Shown: in pieces, positions 36,607-45,575 of the stretch
Position numbering within the stretch: the first letter of the stretch is position 1
Layout of the letters: every line of letters begins with the position of its first letter
DNA from: Pirellulales bacterium
GTDB lineage: Bacteria; Planctomycetota; Planctomycetia; Pirellulales; JALHPA01
Length of the DNA: 64,000 nt
Assembly: GCA_033762255.1 (NCBI GenBank)
Contig: JANRLT010000051.1
Location: 1 to 64,000 of the forward strand
Reading direction: 5' to 3'
The notes under the pieces: model-generated
Seen by the model: the letters and a program-made list of their open reading frames with translations, nothing else
Told to the model about the DNA's origin: nothing
Database searches by the model: none
Translations under genes and position numbers: made by a program

Positions 36607-37005
36607 TTACGATTTGTCAGATTCGATTGCGTCATTTTGGGGTTGCACTATTTTTGGCACAGGGCGGCCAAAGCGTAAGCATTCGTAGAGTCTGCGATAG
36701 CGACCCTCCATTTCGCACTGCCTGCGAGCAAGAAGTTCTTTGTCGTTAAAATCAGCCACAAATGCCGTTGCATCCGGCCGAAAATTGGCTGGAACAATAT
36801 CCCGTTCGAAATGATTTATCAATAAAGTGACAAGTCTGTAATCCATGTTTCTAACGCAGCATTCGTATACGCTTGGATCCTCCAAAAGGATTCTCTCTAC
36901 TACATTCGGGCAGAGCTCATCGTCGGTGAGCAATTCCCTTAAGTAAGCAGTGAAAAACTTGGCGATTTGCTTTTCTAACTGATCAGCTTGTGACGCACCA
37001 GACAT
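36607..37005 (-). CDS. Putative immunity protein of the C39-like toxin
   Basis: 132 residues: helical, acidic, with VVERILLEDPSVYECCVRNM, LVTLLINHFERDIVP and CEMEGRYRRLYECLRFG. No family recognised. It follows the detached toxin gene by 37 bp on the same strand, the usual place for a cognate immunity gene in RHS-type loci. The assignment rests on position only. Confidence 0.55.
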   Translation of the reverse strand: MSGASQADQLEKQIAKFFTAYLRELLTDDELCPNVVERILLEDPSVYECCVRNMDYRLVTLLINHFERDIVPANFRPDATAFVADFNDKELLARRQCEMEGRYRRLYECLRFGRPVPKIVQPQNDAIESDKS

Positions 37006-37042
37006 GAGACAAATCCTTGTGGTATGGCCATGAACATTAGGT

Positions 37043-37951
37043 TTAATAGGGCCTGACGTTGATGATAGTGTTGGAGCCAGCCATTCTCGTATGAAAGGAA
37101 GTTTCCAGTTGGTTGTAGGTTCCCCGTGCGGAATCTGTGACGTTTACCCAGGTTTTTCGGGTGCTTATCTCGGAGAATGCTGTATTAACATTTACCCAAT
37201 GGTTTCCATCAACATGCGCTATCACGGACCCCATGGTTTGGGCCTTGTAGAAATCATCCAAGCTTGGGCGAAGCGACACCGCAAACGCCGCATCGGTAGA
37301 ATTGTTGATAAGTGTGGTCAGCTCACTGCGATTCAAGCCACCTGAACGCATACTGTTTCGCAAAGCTAACGGAACTGTAAGCGTATGCGGCACATTCAAG
37401 TCTTTCATCGCATTACTTGCGCAATAAAGCCCGCAAGTCCCATCAAGTTTTTGCAGTCTCGACGGAACGAAATCCTTTACGTCATGTAGACCAGTAATCC
37501 CTGGTGCAACTCGTGCGCCGCCCACAACGGAGCGCGATCCGGCAATCTCTTTGAACGGCCCGGCGAGCGTCGTCGCGGTCTCATCCACCTTCCCTGCCGC
37601 CCGGAAGCTTGCCGTGTTCCCCCCCAGGCCAAAAAGGCCAGCGATCATCTGCACGCTGTTTTGCAGCGAGAATCCATCATTAGTATACGCGTCATAACCG
37701 CCTCGGCCAACACCAACCACGTTCCCCAACGTGTCAAAATAGTTCGCTCCCTTTGCCACGTAAGCTAACTTTGACCCCTGCGCGACGCCGGTCAGCGCCG
37801 CCAGGCCCAGTTCCGTCGAAACCCTGGCCAACCCCTCGGAAAACGCATAACCCGCTTCCAGGTCGGCTTTATCGACCGGAAGCAACCGGCCCCCCTCCAC
37901 AAAACCCAGCGTGGCCGTTGAGACCAGGGCTTGGAATCCGCCATTTACCAC
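37043..37951 (-). CDS. Detached RHS-type toxin with C39-like Cys protease signature
   Basis: 302 residues from GTG 37951; the frame is open to about 37990 (TGYSLTGGKA precedes), so the N-terminus is arbitrary. Residues 1-160 look like a Gly/Ala-rich pre-toxin segment (NGGFQALVSTATLGFVEGG). The C-terminal 140 have Q-x5-C in LQKLDGTCGLYCASNAM (about 170), His in IAHVDGNHWVNV (about 245) and Asp in WVNVTDSARG (about 265), the Gln-Cys-His-Asp order of papain-like/C39 peptidases. No RHS core precedes it, so it is an orphan cassette. Target unknown. Confidence 0.6.
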   Translation of the reverse strand: MVNGGFQALVSTATLGFVEGGRLLPVDKADLEAGYAFSEGLARVSTELGLAALTGVAQGSKLAYVAKGANYFDTLGNVVGVGRGGYDAYTNDGFSLQNSVQMIAGLFGLGGNTASFRAAGKVDETATTLAGPFKEIAGSRSVVGGARVAPGITGLHDVKDFVPSRLQKLDGTCGLYCASNAMKDLNVPHTLTVPLALRNSMRSGGLNRSELTTLINNSTDAAFAVSLRPSLDDFYKAQTMGSVIAHVDGNHWVNVNTAFSEISTRKTWVNVTDSARGTYNQLETSFHTRMAGSNTIINVRPY

Positions 37952-38007
37952 GGCCTTACCGCCGGTTAATGAATAGCCTGTCCTACTTGCTCATTCTGCA
38001 CAAAATT

Positions 38008-38199
38008 TCATCTCCGCTCAGGTCGAATTACATCAAAGCTTGGCATGATGGTCTCGAATATATGGCCACATTTCTTGCAGCGGTACCGAGGTACATTTCC
38101 AAGTTCCGGAACAAGTCCTAAGAATTCGTACTCATTTGATTTATGATCCTCGTTGCATTCCGCGCAGAAAATGATGGTTGACTCAAAATTGTTTGTCAT
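38008..38199 (-). CDS. Small zinc-ribbon protein in the toxin cluster
   Basis: 63 residues from MTNNFESTII. Two Cys pairs, FCAECNEDH and YRCKKCGHIF, form a likely zinc ribbon; the C-terminus is ETIMPSFDVIRPERR. It lies just upstream of the detached toxin frame (stop at 38008). It may be an immunity protein left from another cassette or an unrelated small gene; nothing in the sequence decides. Confidence 0.5.
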   Translation of the reverse strand: MTNNFESTIIFCAECNEDHKSNEYEFLGLVPELGNVPRYRCKKCGHIFETIMPSFDVIRPERR

Positions 38200-38417
38200 C
38201 GAAGTCCTCCTCCAAGGTTGGGTGCCCAAGTAGTTGGTGGCACTGGAATGTGTGAATAGTTTTATTAACGTGTGCCCAAATCTCTTTATCGGCGGGGTGG
38301 CACTGACGAACTACCCTCTTTCTTATTCTAGCTTTGCCCAGTTCTTGCTGACAGCCATTTCCGTGCACCTCCAGGAACAACCAAACAACTTGGCCATTTT
38401 GTGAAGCCGTCGTGTGC

Positions 38418-38436
38418 CACTGGTGGAACACCAGTG
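38418..38436. repeat. CACTGG hairpin repeat, copy 2
   Basis: CACTGGTG-GAA-CACCAGTG, an 8-bp perfect stem. The inner pairs differ from the other copies but stay complementary. Confidence 0.75.
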
Positions 38437-38534
38437 CCGAGACGGGAACTTGATGATTCGAAACGGCTGGCACTTCGGAAAAAGTCGTGAGTAAGAATTC
38501 CTAAGCTATTGGGGATCGCACACCCTGTGGCAAG

Positions 38535-38553
38535 CACTGGCAAAATGCCAGTG
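38535..38553. repeat. CACTGG hairpin repeat, copy 3
   Basis: CACTGGCA-AAA-TGCCAGTG, an 8-bp perfect stem, 98 bp from the end of copy 2. The inner pairs are again changed on both sides. Confidence 0.75.
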
Positions 38554-38977
38554 GCACCCAACGTTACTTCATCATGGATAAGTCTGGTGCAAGGAAATGG
38601 AACCAGCAAGAGTAAGGCTAAAGCTTGCTGAAAAAGTTCACTTCAACGGTGCCACCCCGCCGATTCACGAAGGGATGTGTCGGGTGCCGCCGCACGGCAA
38701 AGATCGTCGGCAATCAACCCGCAATAACAGAACGCCCGTTTGCCGCTCCGCTTAACAGACACGAAACTCACGCACTTCCGCAGCCACGCCACGCTCCGAC
38801 CAATCACAAAAACACTGTCCGTCCACTGTCCCGCCACACCACGGCAGGTTGCCAAAAAATGAACTTTAAGGCAACTCCGGGGCGCTCGTTGTCTTCCCAT
38901 AAATCAAACAGCAAAAAATATCCAACCGCTCCCTTGACACCAGACACTCTTTCAGGGATGGGCTACCCCGCTACCCG

Positions 38978-39208
38978 CTACCCCGCTGGTATGTTCGACA
39001 GAATAGGAGTACCTTCAGAATGAAGACGAATCTTAATAGATTCGGCCAATACATCGTCTTCGATTATTAAACCACACGCAGTTTTTTTGTCGTAAATAAC
39101 GCATGTTGCAACATCCGTAGAATCATCGTTACCGGTCTGGATAAGCACATATCGACCGGTTTTGTCGATGAATAGATACTCGTAATCTTCAAACTTTTCT
39201 CTTTGCAT
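38978..39208 (-). CDS. Putative immunity protein of the RHS tip
   Basis: 76 residues, acidic: MQREKFEDYEYLFIDKTG, YVLIQTGNDDSTDVATCVI, GLIIEDDVLAESIKIRLH. Its ATG shares one base with the RHS stop (TAATG), so it is translationally coupled to the toxin. This tight linkage and small acidic character are typical of immunity proteins. No family recognised. Confidence 0.6.
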   Translation of the reverse strand: MQREKFEDYEYLFIDKTGRYVLIQTGNDDSTDVATCVIYDKKTACGLIIEDDVLAESIKIRLHSEGTPILSNIPAG

Positions 39209-40680
39209 TATGGCGACACCCGATTAATTGAACTGCTAAATTTGAATGGATCACCATCGAGTGGAACTACTGTAGAGTATCTCTGCGGATTTCCATTTTT
39301 CTGCATTAATTGCAACCACAGCATATCGTCCTTGCTTGCATGCTGAGCGTAACCAGCAGGGTGAGTATGCGAAATCCACCGATAGTTGCCATTTGCTGGG
39401 AACCATACTTTTGCATGATCTCCCGAGAAGAGAAGATAGCGTCCTCCTCCACCATTTCTACCAGCACCTGTTTCGTAGATTAGCGCGAACTCTCTTCCGT
39501 GCGCCAATTGCAATCCTTCCATTTCAGTATTGGTAAGTCTTCGGCCTACCTGCATACCAGTACGCCCCGGTAAAGCTGCAGCATCAACTACAACATCTCC
39601 AGTCGCAGATGACCATACTTTTAACGAACCGCCTCCCAAATTCCCGAGGCCACCAGTTGCTCTTGCTCCTCCAGCTGGAGAAGTTACCCCACCTCCTGGC
39701 AGAGCCGCTTTGACCGGGCTAGCAATACTCATGGCCGTCGTGACGAGTTCCACAGTCCCGACGACACCTTGCAGTATTCTACCCGACGTTGAGAGTTTTG
39801 TGAACTGAAAATTCTCGTTGGCATCCATCTGGTAGGTGCTGCCGGAGTACGCCCCATTCCAGATTTTCCCCAGGCCCACCTGATTTCCCACGGCGTTACC
39901 CGTGGCGCCGTAGAAAGCCTCTTCCCTGGAGTGCCCATTGCGAACGAGTTCCTCATACATGACCCCAGCTTCCCGTGTAGTGTGGGCAGCGCTTTTAAGC
40001 GAATTCCCAACACTCGCAACTATGCTACTCGGCGTGGGTTGTTCCATGCCAAAATGGGAACTCACGGCAAACGCGGGATTCACTGTCCGCATGTAATTCG
40101 ACGAAACCGTGTCCGCGATGCCGAACAGAGGGTTGTTCGAGAATTGCTTGACGTTATCGCCAACGGAATTCAAAAAGTTGGAAGTACTGTGCGTTAATCG
40201 CCACGTATTGTAATCAAAACTGGCGTTTGCATGATCGACACGAATTTTTTCCAGCCATACTTCACGTTCTTGCTGGGCACGATAGGTGCGCAATTCCGCT
40301 TGTAGCTTCGTCTCTGGTGGATTCAGGAAATCGTTGAGTCTGCTATTTTGAAAATCTTGATAACTGACCCAGCGGTGAACGGAACTGTAAGCATCGTTCC
40401 CCACCAAATTGTTGACCAAGGAATTGAGTGCATTGGGATTTCCGCGCGGAGCATAACTATCCCCTTCCAAGGCAAACTGAAATGCCAAGTTGCCGGCGCT
40501 TCCGCCCCCCAGGCGCTGCGTCGCCAGGCCGCTCGGGTCAATCGCGTTGACCGGGTTGTTCCCCGCGTAGCGGTACAGGTTGGTATCCGCCAGCGCGGGG
40601 TCCTCACCCAGGAACCGGCCCGTCCGCGGGTCATAATACCGGGCCCGGTGGTGCTGCAGGCCCGTCTCGATGTCGAACAC
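39208..40680 (-). CDS. 5'-truncated RHS protein with JAMM-like C-terminal domain
   Basis: 490 residues from GTG 40680. The same frame continues upstream in RHS style (QHRYLRGPLVDQ, LGDHENSIRDIVDSLTRA) to a TAG at 40984-40986, with no earlier RHS repeats, so the long YD-repeat shell is missing. RHS core: ETGLQHHRARYYDPRTGRF, LYRYAGNNPVNAIDPSGL. A variable pre-toxin region of about 270 residues follows. The end has Glu in GREFALIYETG and ISHTHPAGYAQHASKDDM, matching the ExnHxHP..S..D JAMM metallopeptidase pattern with one extra residue between the second His and Ser. Base composition becomes AT-richer beyond the core. Confidence 0.7.
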   Translation of the reverse strand: MFDIETGLQHHRARYYDPRTGRFLGEDPALADTNLYRYAGNNPVNAIDPSGLATQRLGGGSAGNLAFQFALEGDSYAPRGNPNALNSLVNNLVGNDAYSSVHRWVSYQDFQNSRLNDFLNPPETKLQAELRTYRAQQEREVWLEKIRVDHANASFDYNTWRLTHSTSNFLNSVGDNVKQFSNNPLFGIADTVSSNYMRTVNPAFAVSSHFGMEQPTPSSIVASVGNSLKSAAHTTREAGVMYEELVRNGHSREEAFYGATGNAVGNQVGLGKIWNGAYSGSTYQMDANENFQFTKLSTSGRILQGVVGTVELVTTAMSIASPVKAALPGGGVTSPAGGARATGGLGNLGGGSLKVWSSATGDVVVDAAALPGRTGMQVGRRLTNTEMEGLQLAHGREFALIYETGAGRNGGGGRYLLFSGDHAKVWFPANGNYRWISHTHPAGYAQHASKDDMLWLQLMQKNGNPQRYSTVVPLDGDPFKFSSSINRVSP

Positions 40681-40989
40681 CGCCCCCGTGAACGCGAACA
40701 GCGTGTCGTGGGCGGGGTCGGAACTGCTTTCCGCCGCCAGCCGCCCAAAGGAGTCGTAGCGTTTGTGGTTGAGGAGGGCGCGGGTCAGGCTGTCAACGAT
40801 GTCGCGGATCGAGTTTTCATGATCGCCGAGCGTCCAGCGGAATTTTCCGCCGGTGCCCCCCGAAAAATCCTCATCGGCGAGGATTTGATCGACGAGCGGG
40901 CCGCGGAGGTAGCGGTGTTGGATGGCGGAAAGATTTGAAAAACGCTTCCCGCCGCTCCGTGGCCCAGGAACAAGTTTCTGCAGCTACTT

Positions 40990-41007
40990 GTCGGATCGAG
41001 ATCCGAC
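40990..41007. repeat. Palindromic dispersed repeat at the RHS truncation point
   Basis: GTCGGATC-GA-GATCCGAC, a perfect 8-bp stem with 2-nt loop, flanked by TTGTAGG-like sequence on the minus strand. It lies directly next to the TAG where the RHS frame ends. Confidence 0.65.
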
Positions 41008-41181
41008 CTACAAACGCGAATTTTTAGAAGATTTCCCGCCCCAACCCTTGACAGTGTACCTTTGTTTAGTTATGGTGGAAAAACTGCACAGATAGTGGGC
41101 AAGGTGATTTTCGATTTGGTATGCTGGGGTTTTAGGGTTCTAGGGTTTTGGCAAATCTGTGTTCCTTTACCGTAGCCGCGT

Positions 41182-44100
41182 ATGCATCGGCAAATGATAA
41201 AATTTTGTGATAATGCCCCTTGGCGGACTGCTTTTAATCGGCAGGCGGGCAATACTTTGTTCAGGAATGGCAGGCAGTGTACGGGTTTAGTAATGGTTGG
41301 AATTTTGTTGCTATCCCTAGCGGGGTGCAGTTGCTCGCCGGACCCCGCCACGTTGGCCGCGGAAGAGGCCAAGCAAAAAGAAGAGGAAGCCCGCCGTCAA
41401 AATAAAATTCCCCCGTTTGATCCGGTGCAACTGGACATTCTGCCGCAGGTGGCCGACCAATCCCAGAGGGAACAACAAAAGCGTTCCAATAAGGGGAAGG
41501 ACTCTTTACCGGCGCGCGACGCGCCGGATGGAATCTCGAGCGACGTGGAGTTGCTCTTTGGCCCAATGGCCCCGCTGCGAAATTACGTAAAGCCGCGGCA
41601 TTGGTCCGCCGTGCAGGAACGCCGCAAAGCCAACGATGAGGACGTACCCGCCGGCGAATTGCGGGCGAGTGTCCAAACCAGCGACGGGGACGCGGTCCCT
41701 TTATTGGATGTGCCGTACAGCGTGACCGCGGCCCGGCCCGTCAGCCTGGCCAAGGGAAAAGAAAAGTTTTTGGATTATTTGTTGTTCACGCCCCCCCAAA
41801 GCAACCAATTCTTACGGACCGAACTGCTAAGTTCGGTGGGGGGGCCTACCGCCAGCGAGGAAGTCCTTTCGTTGAGCAGCCTGCCGCAGCAAACTTATCT
41901 CATGTTGCTGCTGAGCACCGACCGTTCTAAATATCATTATTGGGCCGACTTAGACACGATCCGCGCGCCGGCGACCAGCGAATTGCGGTACAACTACAAA
42001 TTTTCCGCCCCCGCCGTATCAAAATCCGTGCCAGTCCCGCGCCAGGTGCAAGCCTGGACAACAACCGGGGTCTTGGTCTGGGATAATATTGATCCGGCCT
42101 TGTGGAATGTGGAACAGCAAACCGCGCTAATCGATTGGCTGCACTGGGGAGGCGTCCTGGTTATCAATGGGCCAAGCGCGCTGGATAAACTTTCGGGGAG
42201 TTTTTTGGATGCCACGCCGCGGGAGTCCTACTTACCGCTCATACAGCATAAGGCGGCTCAATTAACGGCGGAGCAATTGGCGGAACTAAATGATTACTGG
42301 TCGCGACGGGACGATCCCGCGGGCCAATTTGGCATCAGCACCCCTCCCGCGCGGGAAACCACCCAGCTTAAACCGCTGATCATGGTCAAACCCTGGAGCA
42401 TCGTGGATGGACAGCTGGCCGCCGAGAGCGCGTACATTCCCAATACCGCCGAAATGATCGCGGCCCGCCGAGTGGGCCGGGGGCGGGTGGTGGTAACCAA
42501 GTTTTCCTTAACCCAGCCGGAACTGCGTAATTGGCCGGGGTTTGATGGTTTTTTAAATAGTGCGCTGTTGGGGCGCGGACCGCGCGCTTTTTACGAAATA
42601 CCCGGGGAACAATTTAGCAATCAGGCGTATGCGGTGGCCGCCGCCCGGCATGACGGTTTTTTGGCAAATGCGTATCGCAATTCCAAGTTGCGGTTTTTAA
42701 GTCGAGACTGGACCGAGCGCGGCTTTCCCGAAATTGGCCTGCCCGCCGGAGTGGGCAGTCTGGCGGAAGCCCGGACGGCGGTCGTCACCGCGAGAAAAAT
42801 CGCATCCACAGCGCCAAAGGAACGCCCCTCGGAAAATACCGAGTCAACACCCACGGTCGTACCGCGAACCGCCGCGGATATGTCGGAATTGGTGGAAGAA
42901 GTCATCGAGGAAAACACCACGGCGCGGGGAGCCGCGGAGGACCATTCGGAACTGGCGATCCTACCGCCGCTCACGACCCCCTTGGTGGAGGAAAATTCCG
43001 CGGACGCCTTAATCAACGCCGTCCCCGCCACCACGCCCGGCAATTTTGCGCCTATTCCGGCGCGACCGCCGGGCTGGAGCGGTCCGTGGCCCCCTCCGGG
43101 CCTCCTGCAACAACCCCAAACATCCGGCGCGGCGGCACTCTCGCCCGAGCAATTTGATGATTCTCGCAATCCCCTGCAACCCGCCCCCGCCAGTTGGAAT
43201 GACTATTCGATTGTATCGAATGTTGCGCGTCGGGCTTTGGGCGAAGCGGCGGGTATAAAAATACCTGGTTTACAGTTTGTCGTTGGGACACTGCTGGTTT
43301 ATTTGGCCATTTTAGTGTTTGTAAATTACGGCATCTTCCGGGTGCTGGGGCGGGTTGAGTACGCCTGGCTGGCGGCGCCGCTGATAGCCATTGGCGGCTC
43401 GGTGGCGGTGATCCGGCTGGCGCAGTTGGATATTGGCTTTGTCCGTTCCCAAACCGAAGTCGCAATCCTGGAATGCCATGCAAATTACCCCCGCGCGCAT
43501 TTGACACGTTACACCGCCTTATATTCCTCTTTGACCACTAGCTATGAATTGACGTTGGCGGAAAGCTCCGCGGTGTCATTGCCGTTTCCCACCCGACCGG
43601 CGAACACGGGCAATCCGTCCAACAACCGTGCCGCCACGCCTGTCGATTTTTGGCAGCGGGACAAAGAACACTCGCTAAATGGTTTTTTAGTTAGCTCCAA
43701 CAGCATGTCGATGGCCCACAGCGAACAAATGCTGGACCTGGGAGGGGTGATCGAGTATGAACCCCGCGCGGAGAATCGTTGGGCGGTGCGCAATAAAACC
43801 ACGCAAATTCTCAAGGACGCGGCGATTGTCATGCGGCGGGAGGATGGCGTGTTGGCGGGTGGTTGGATTGGGGAGTTACGCGCGGGGGAAGGCACCACCG
43901 TGGATCTGGCTCCGCTGGAACCATCTAGCCTAAATTTGCCCCTCTTTTCCGGCTGGCAAAAGCATTATTTGAATGGAGCTGACAACCCTGATCCCGCAAC
44001 CACGACGCGGATAACATCACTGTCGAGTGGAGAAGCGGTAAAACCGCCGCGCCGCGACAAATTGCAGGAAGCCGCTGCCAGTGGCAATAACCCACCACCT

Positions 44101-44400
44101 TCTCCGGTTAAATCGTCCACGGCCACGGGGCCTATCGTCCCCATACAAGAACTCTTGGGGGTGGTTAGTTCACCCGCAACAATTTCTTGCAATGAGGCAC
44201 GGCTGGTATGCCTGATTCCCCAGCAAGTGGGGGGAATGTCGATCACTCCCGCCACGGCGAATAGCGAACATTCTATCACGCTCATGGTGGTGCATTTACA
44301 AACAGGCACATTATGGAACCACCTGCGCGATTATAATACTCGGCAGGACGTTATGCGTCCGGCGTTAAGATCGCTTTTGGACGTTCAACTTAGTGATTAG
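41182..44400 (+). CDS. Large membrane protein upstream of an ABC ATPase
   Basis: 1072 residues. The N-terminus has a basic stretch and a hydrophobic segment ending in lipobox-like LAGC (about 48); a start at 41293 is also possible. Then charged linkers; a soluble region with GVLVWDNIDPALWN and WLHWGGVLVINGPSAL (about 290-340) reminiscent of GATase-like domains beside ABC systems; an acidic Pro-rich part (about 530-670); and two transmembrane segments (VGTLLVYLAILVFVNYGIF and AWLAAPLIAIGGSVAVIRL, about 698-745) before a long C-terminal soluble domain. Family not recognised. The ABC ATPase starts 7 bp after its stop, so they likely work together. Confidence 0.65.
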   Translation: MHRQMIKFCDNAPWRTAFNRQAGNTLFRNGRQCTGLVMVGILLLSLAGCSCSPDPATLAAEEAKQKEEEARRQNKIPPFDPVQLDILPQVADQSQREQQKRSNKGKDSLPARDAPDGISSDVELLFGPMAPLRNYVKPRHWSAVQERRKANDEDVPAGELRASVQTSDGDAVPLLDVPYSVTAARPVSLAKGKEKFLDYLLFTPPQSNQFLRTELLSSVGGPTASEEVLSLSSLPQQTYLMLLLSTDRSKYHYWADLDTIRAPATSELRYNYKFSAPAVSKSVPVPRQVQAWTTTGVLVWDNIDPALWNVEQQTALIDWLHWGGVLVINGPSALDKLSGSFLDATPRESYLPLIQHKAAQLTAEQLAELNDYWSRRDDPAGQFGISTPPARETTQLKPLIMVKPWSIVDGQLAAESAYIPNTAEMIAARRVGRGRVVVTKFSLTQPELRNWPGFDGFLNSALLGRGPRAFYEIPGEQFSNQAYAVAAARHDGFLANAYRNSKLRFLSRDWTERGFPEIGLPAGVGSLAEARTAVVTARKIASTAPKERPSENTESTPTVVPRTAADMSELVEEVIEENTTARGAAEDHSELAILPPLTTPLVEENSADALINAVPATTPGNFAPIPARPPGWSGPWPPPGLLQQPQTSGAAALSPEQFDDSRNPLQPAPASWNDYSIVSNVARRALGEAAGIKIPGLQFVVGTLLVYLAILVFVNYGIFRVLGRVEYAWLAAPLIAIGGSVAVIRLAQLDIGFVRSQTEVAILECHANYPRAHLTRYTALYSSLTTSYELTLAESSAVSLPFPTRPANTGNPSNNRAATPVDFWQRDKEHSLNGFLVSSNSMSMAHSEQMLDLGGVIEYEPRAENRWAVRNKTTQILKDAAIVMRREDGVLAGGWIGELRAGEGTTVDLAPLEPSSLNLPLFSGWQKHYLNGADNPDPATTTRITSLSSGEAVKPPRRDKLQEAAASGNNPPPSPVKSSTATGPIVPIQELLGVVSSPATISCNEARLVCLIPQQVGGMSITPATANSEHSITLMVVHLQTGTLWNHLRDYNTRQDVMRPALRSLLDVQLSD

Positions 44401-44407
44401 GCGGTGT

Positions 44408-45511
44408 ATGCCAGAACACAACTTGCCCACAACCAACGCCCTCCCCGTTGCGGAACTCGCCAGCGGCGCGCCTGTCCCCGGTTTTCCGGCGGATGCCCGT
44501 CGTCCCGCCGGTGCTTCAGCGGCCAATGCCGCAACCTTGCCAACGGGGGCTACCAGCGGCCAGGCGACTCCCGCGCAGCCGATGATTAAAATCACCAATT
44601 TCTCCAAACATTACGGGGAATTTGTCGCGGTTCAAAATATGAATATGACCATTGCCAAAGGGGAATTGTTTGGCTTTATTGGTCCCAATGGCGCGGGAAA
44701 AAGCACGACCATTCGCTTTTTGGCGACTCTCTTGCGCGCGACCACCGGCGAGGGATTCGTAAATGGGATCAGCGTCACCCAGGATCCGTTGGGGGTCAGG
44801 CGGTGTGTGGGCTACATGCCGGATAACTTTGGCGTGTATGATGGGATGAAGGTTTGGGAGTTTCTTGATTTTTTCGCGGTGGCTTATCAAATTCCCCGCG
44901 CGCGGCGCAAGCAGGTCATCGGCGATGTTTTGGAACTTTTGGACTTGACCCATAAGCGGGATGACTATGTTAACGGCCTGTCGCGGGGGATGAAGCAGCG
45001 CCTGTGCGTGGCAAAAACCCTGGTGCATGATCCACCGCTGCTTATTTTGGACGAACCCAGCAGCGGCCTGGACCCGCGCGCCCGGATGGAATTTAAGGCG
45101 CTGTTAAAGGAACTGCGCCGCATGGGCAAGACAATCCTGATTAGCAGCCACATCCTCAGTGAATTGGCCGACACCTGCACATCCATCGGCATTGTCGAGC
45201 GCGGGCAGTTGCTCTTGCAGGGACCGATAGAAGAGGTTTATCGCCGGATACGCCGCAATCGCGTGATAGAAATCAAACTGCACGAAGACGCGCTGCAGGT
45301 GGCGCTGAATGTTTTGCGGAATCATCCGGCAATTCGCAATGTGGAGGCGGCCCGCGACCGAATCACCGTGGAACTAGAGGGGGGGGATGAAACCGTCGCC
45401 GCCCTGCATGATCAGTTGGTCCTGCATCGCGTGCGGATCCGCAGTTTTTATGATAAGGACCCAACCCTGGAAGATGTCTTTATGCTGGTGACAAAAGGCT
45501 TAGTGGCCTAG
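44408..45511 (+). CDS. ABC transporter ATP-binding protein
   Basis: 367 residues from ATG 44408; an in-frame GTG at 44393 overlaps the previous stop. After an Ala/Pro-rich head of about 55 residues: Walker A GPNGAGKST (about 95), Q-loop YMPDNFGVYDGM, signature LSRGMKQRL (about 196), Walker B LLILDEPSSGLDP (about 215) and H-loop ISSHILSEL. The C-terminal 90 residues resemble the regulatory part of Nod/CcmA-type export ATPases. No permease is encoded next to it; the upstream 1072-residue protein is the only linked membrane component. Confidence 0.88.
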   Translation: MPEHNLPTTNALPVAELASGAPVPGFPADARRPAGASAANAATLPTGATSGQATPAQPMIKITNFSKHYGEFVAVQNMNMTIAKGELFGFIGPNGAGKSTTIRFLATLLRATTGEGFVNGISVTQDPLGVRRCVGYMPDNFGVYDGMKVWEFLDFFAVAYQIPRARRKQVIGDVLELLDLTHKRDDYVNGLSRGMKQRLCVAKTLVHDPPLLILDEPSSGLDPRARMEFKALLKELRRMGKTILISSHILSELADTCTSIGIVERGQLLLQGPIEEVYRRIRRNRVIEIKLHEDALQVALNVLRNHPAIRNVEAARDRITVELEGGDETVAALHDQLVLHRVRIRSFYDKDPTLEDVFMLVTKGLVA

Positions 45512-45575
45512 AAAAATCGCGAATGTCTGCGGCAGCAGGGCATCAGCGGTCGGGGCAATCGTTATTTCAGGTTGG

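Larger units (their letters stand above)
38230..38977. other. Gene-free stretch with hairpin repeats inside the toxin cluster
   Basis: 748 bp between the zinc-ribbon gene and the putative immunity gene of the RHS tip. It contains two CACTGG hairpins and half-sites near 38240 and 38300. The open frames here owe their length to the repeats (peptides such as GATGILPV). No toxin remnant could be recognised. Confidence 0.55.

Noticed and set aside
38328-38609. 93-codon minus-strand frame with peptides GATGILPV and GTGVPPVAH
   Set aside because: These peptides are translations of the CACTGG hairpin repeats; such frames recur in repeat-rich genomes and are not genes.
40348-40938. 196-codon plus-strand frame opposite the RHS core
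   Set aside because: It is the antisense of well-supported RHS coding sequence in a GC-rich stretch.
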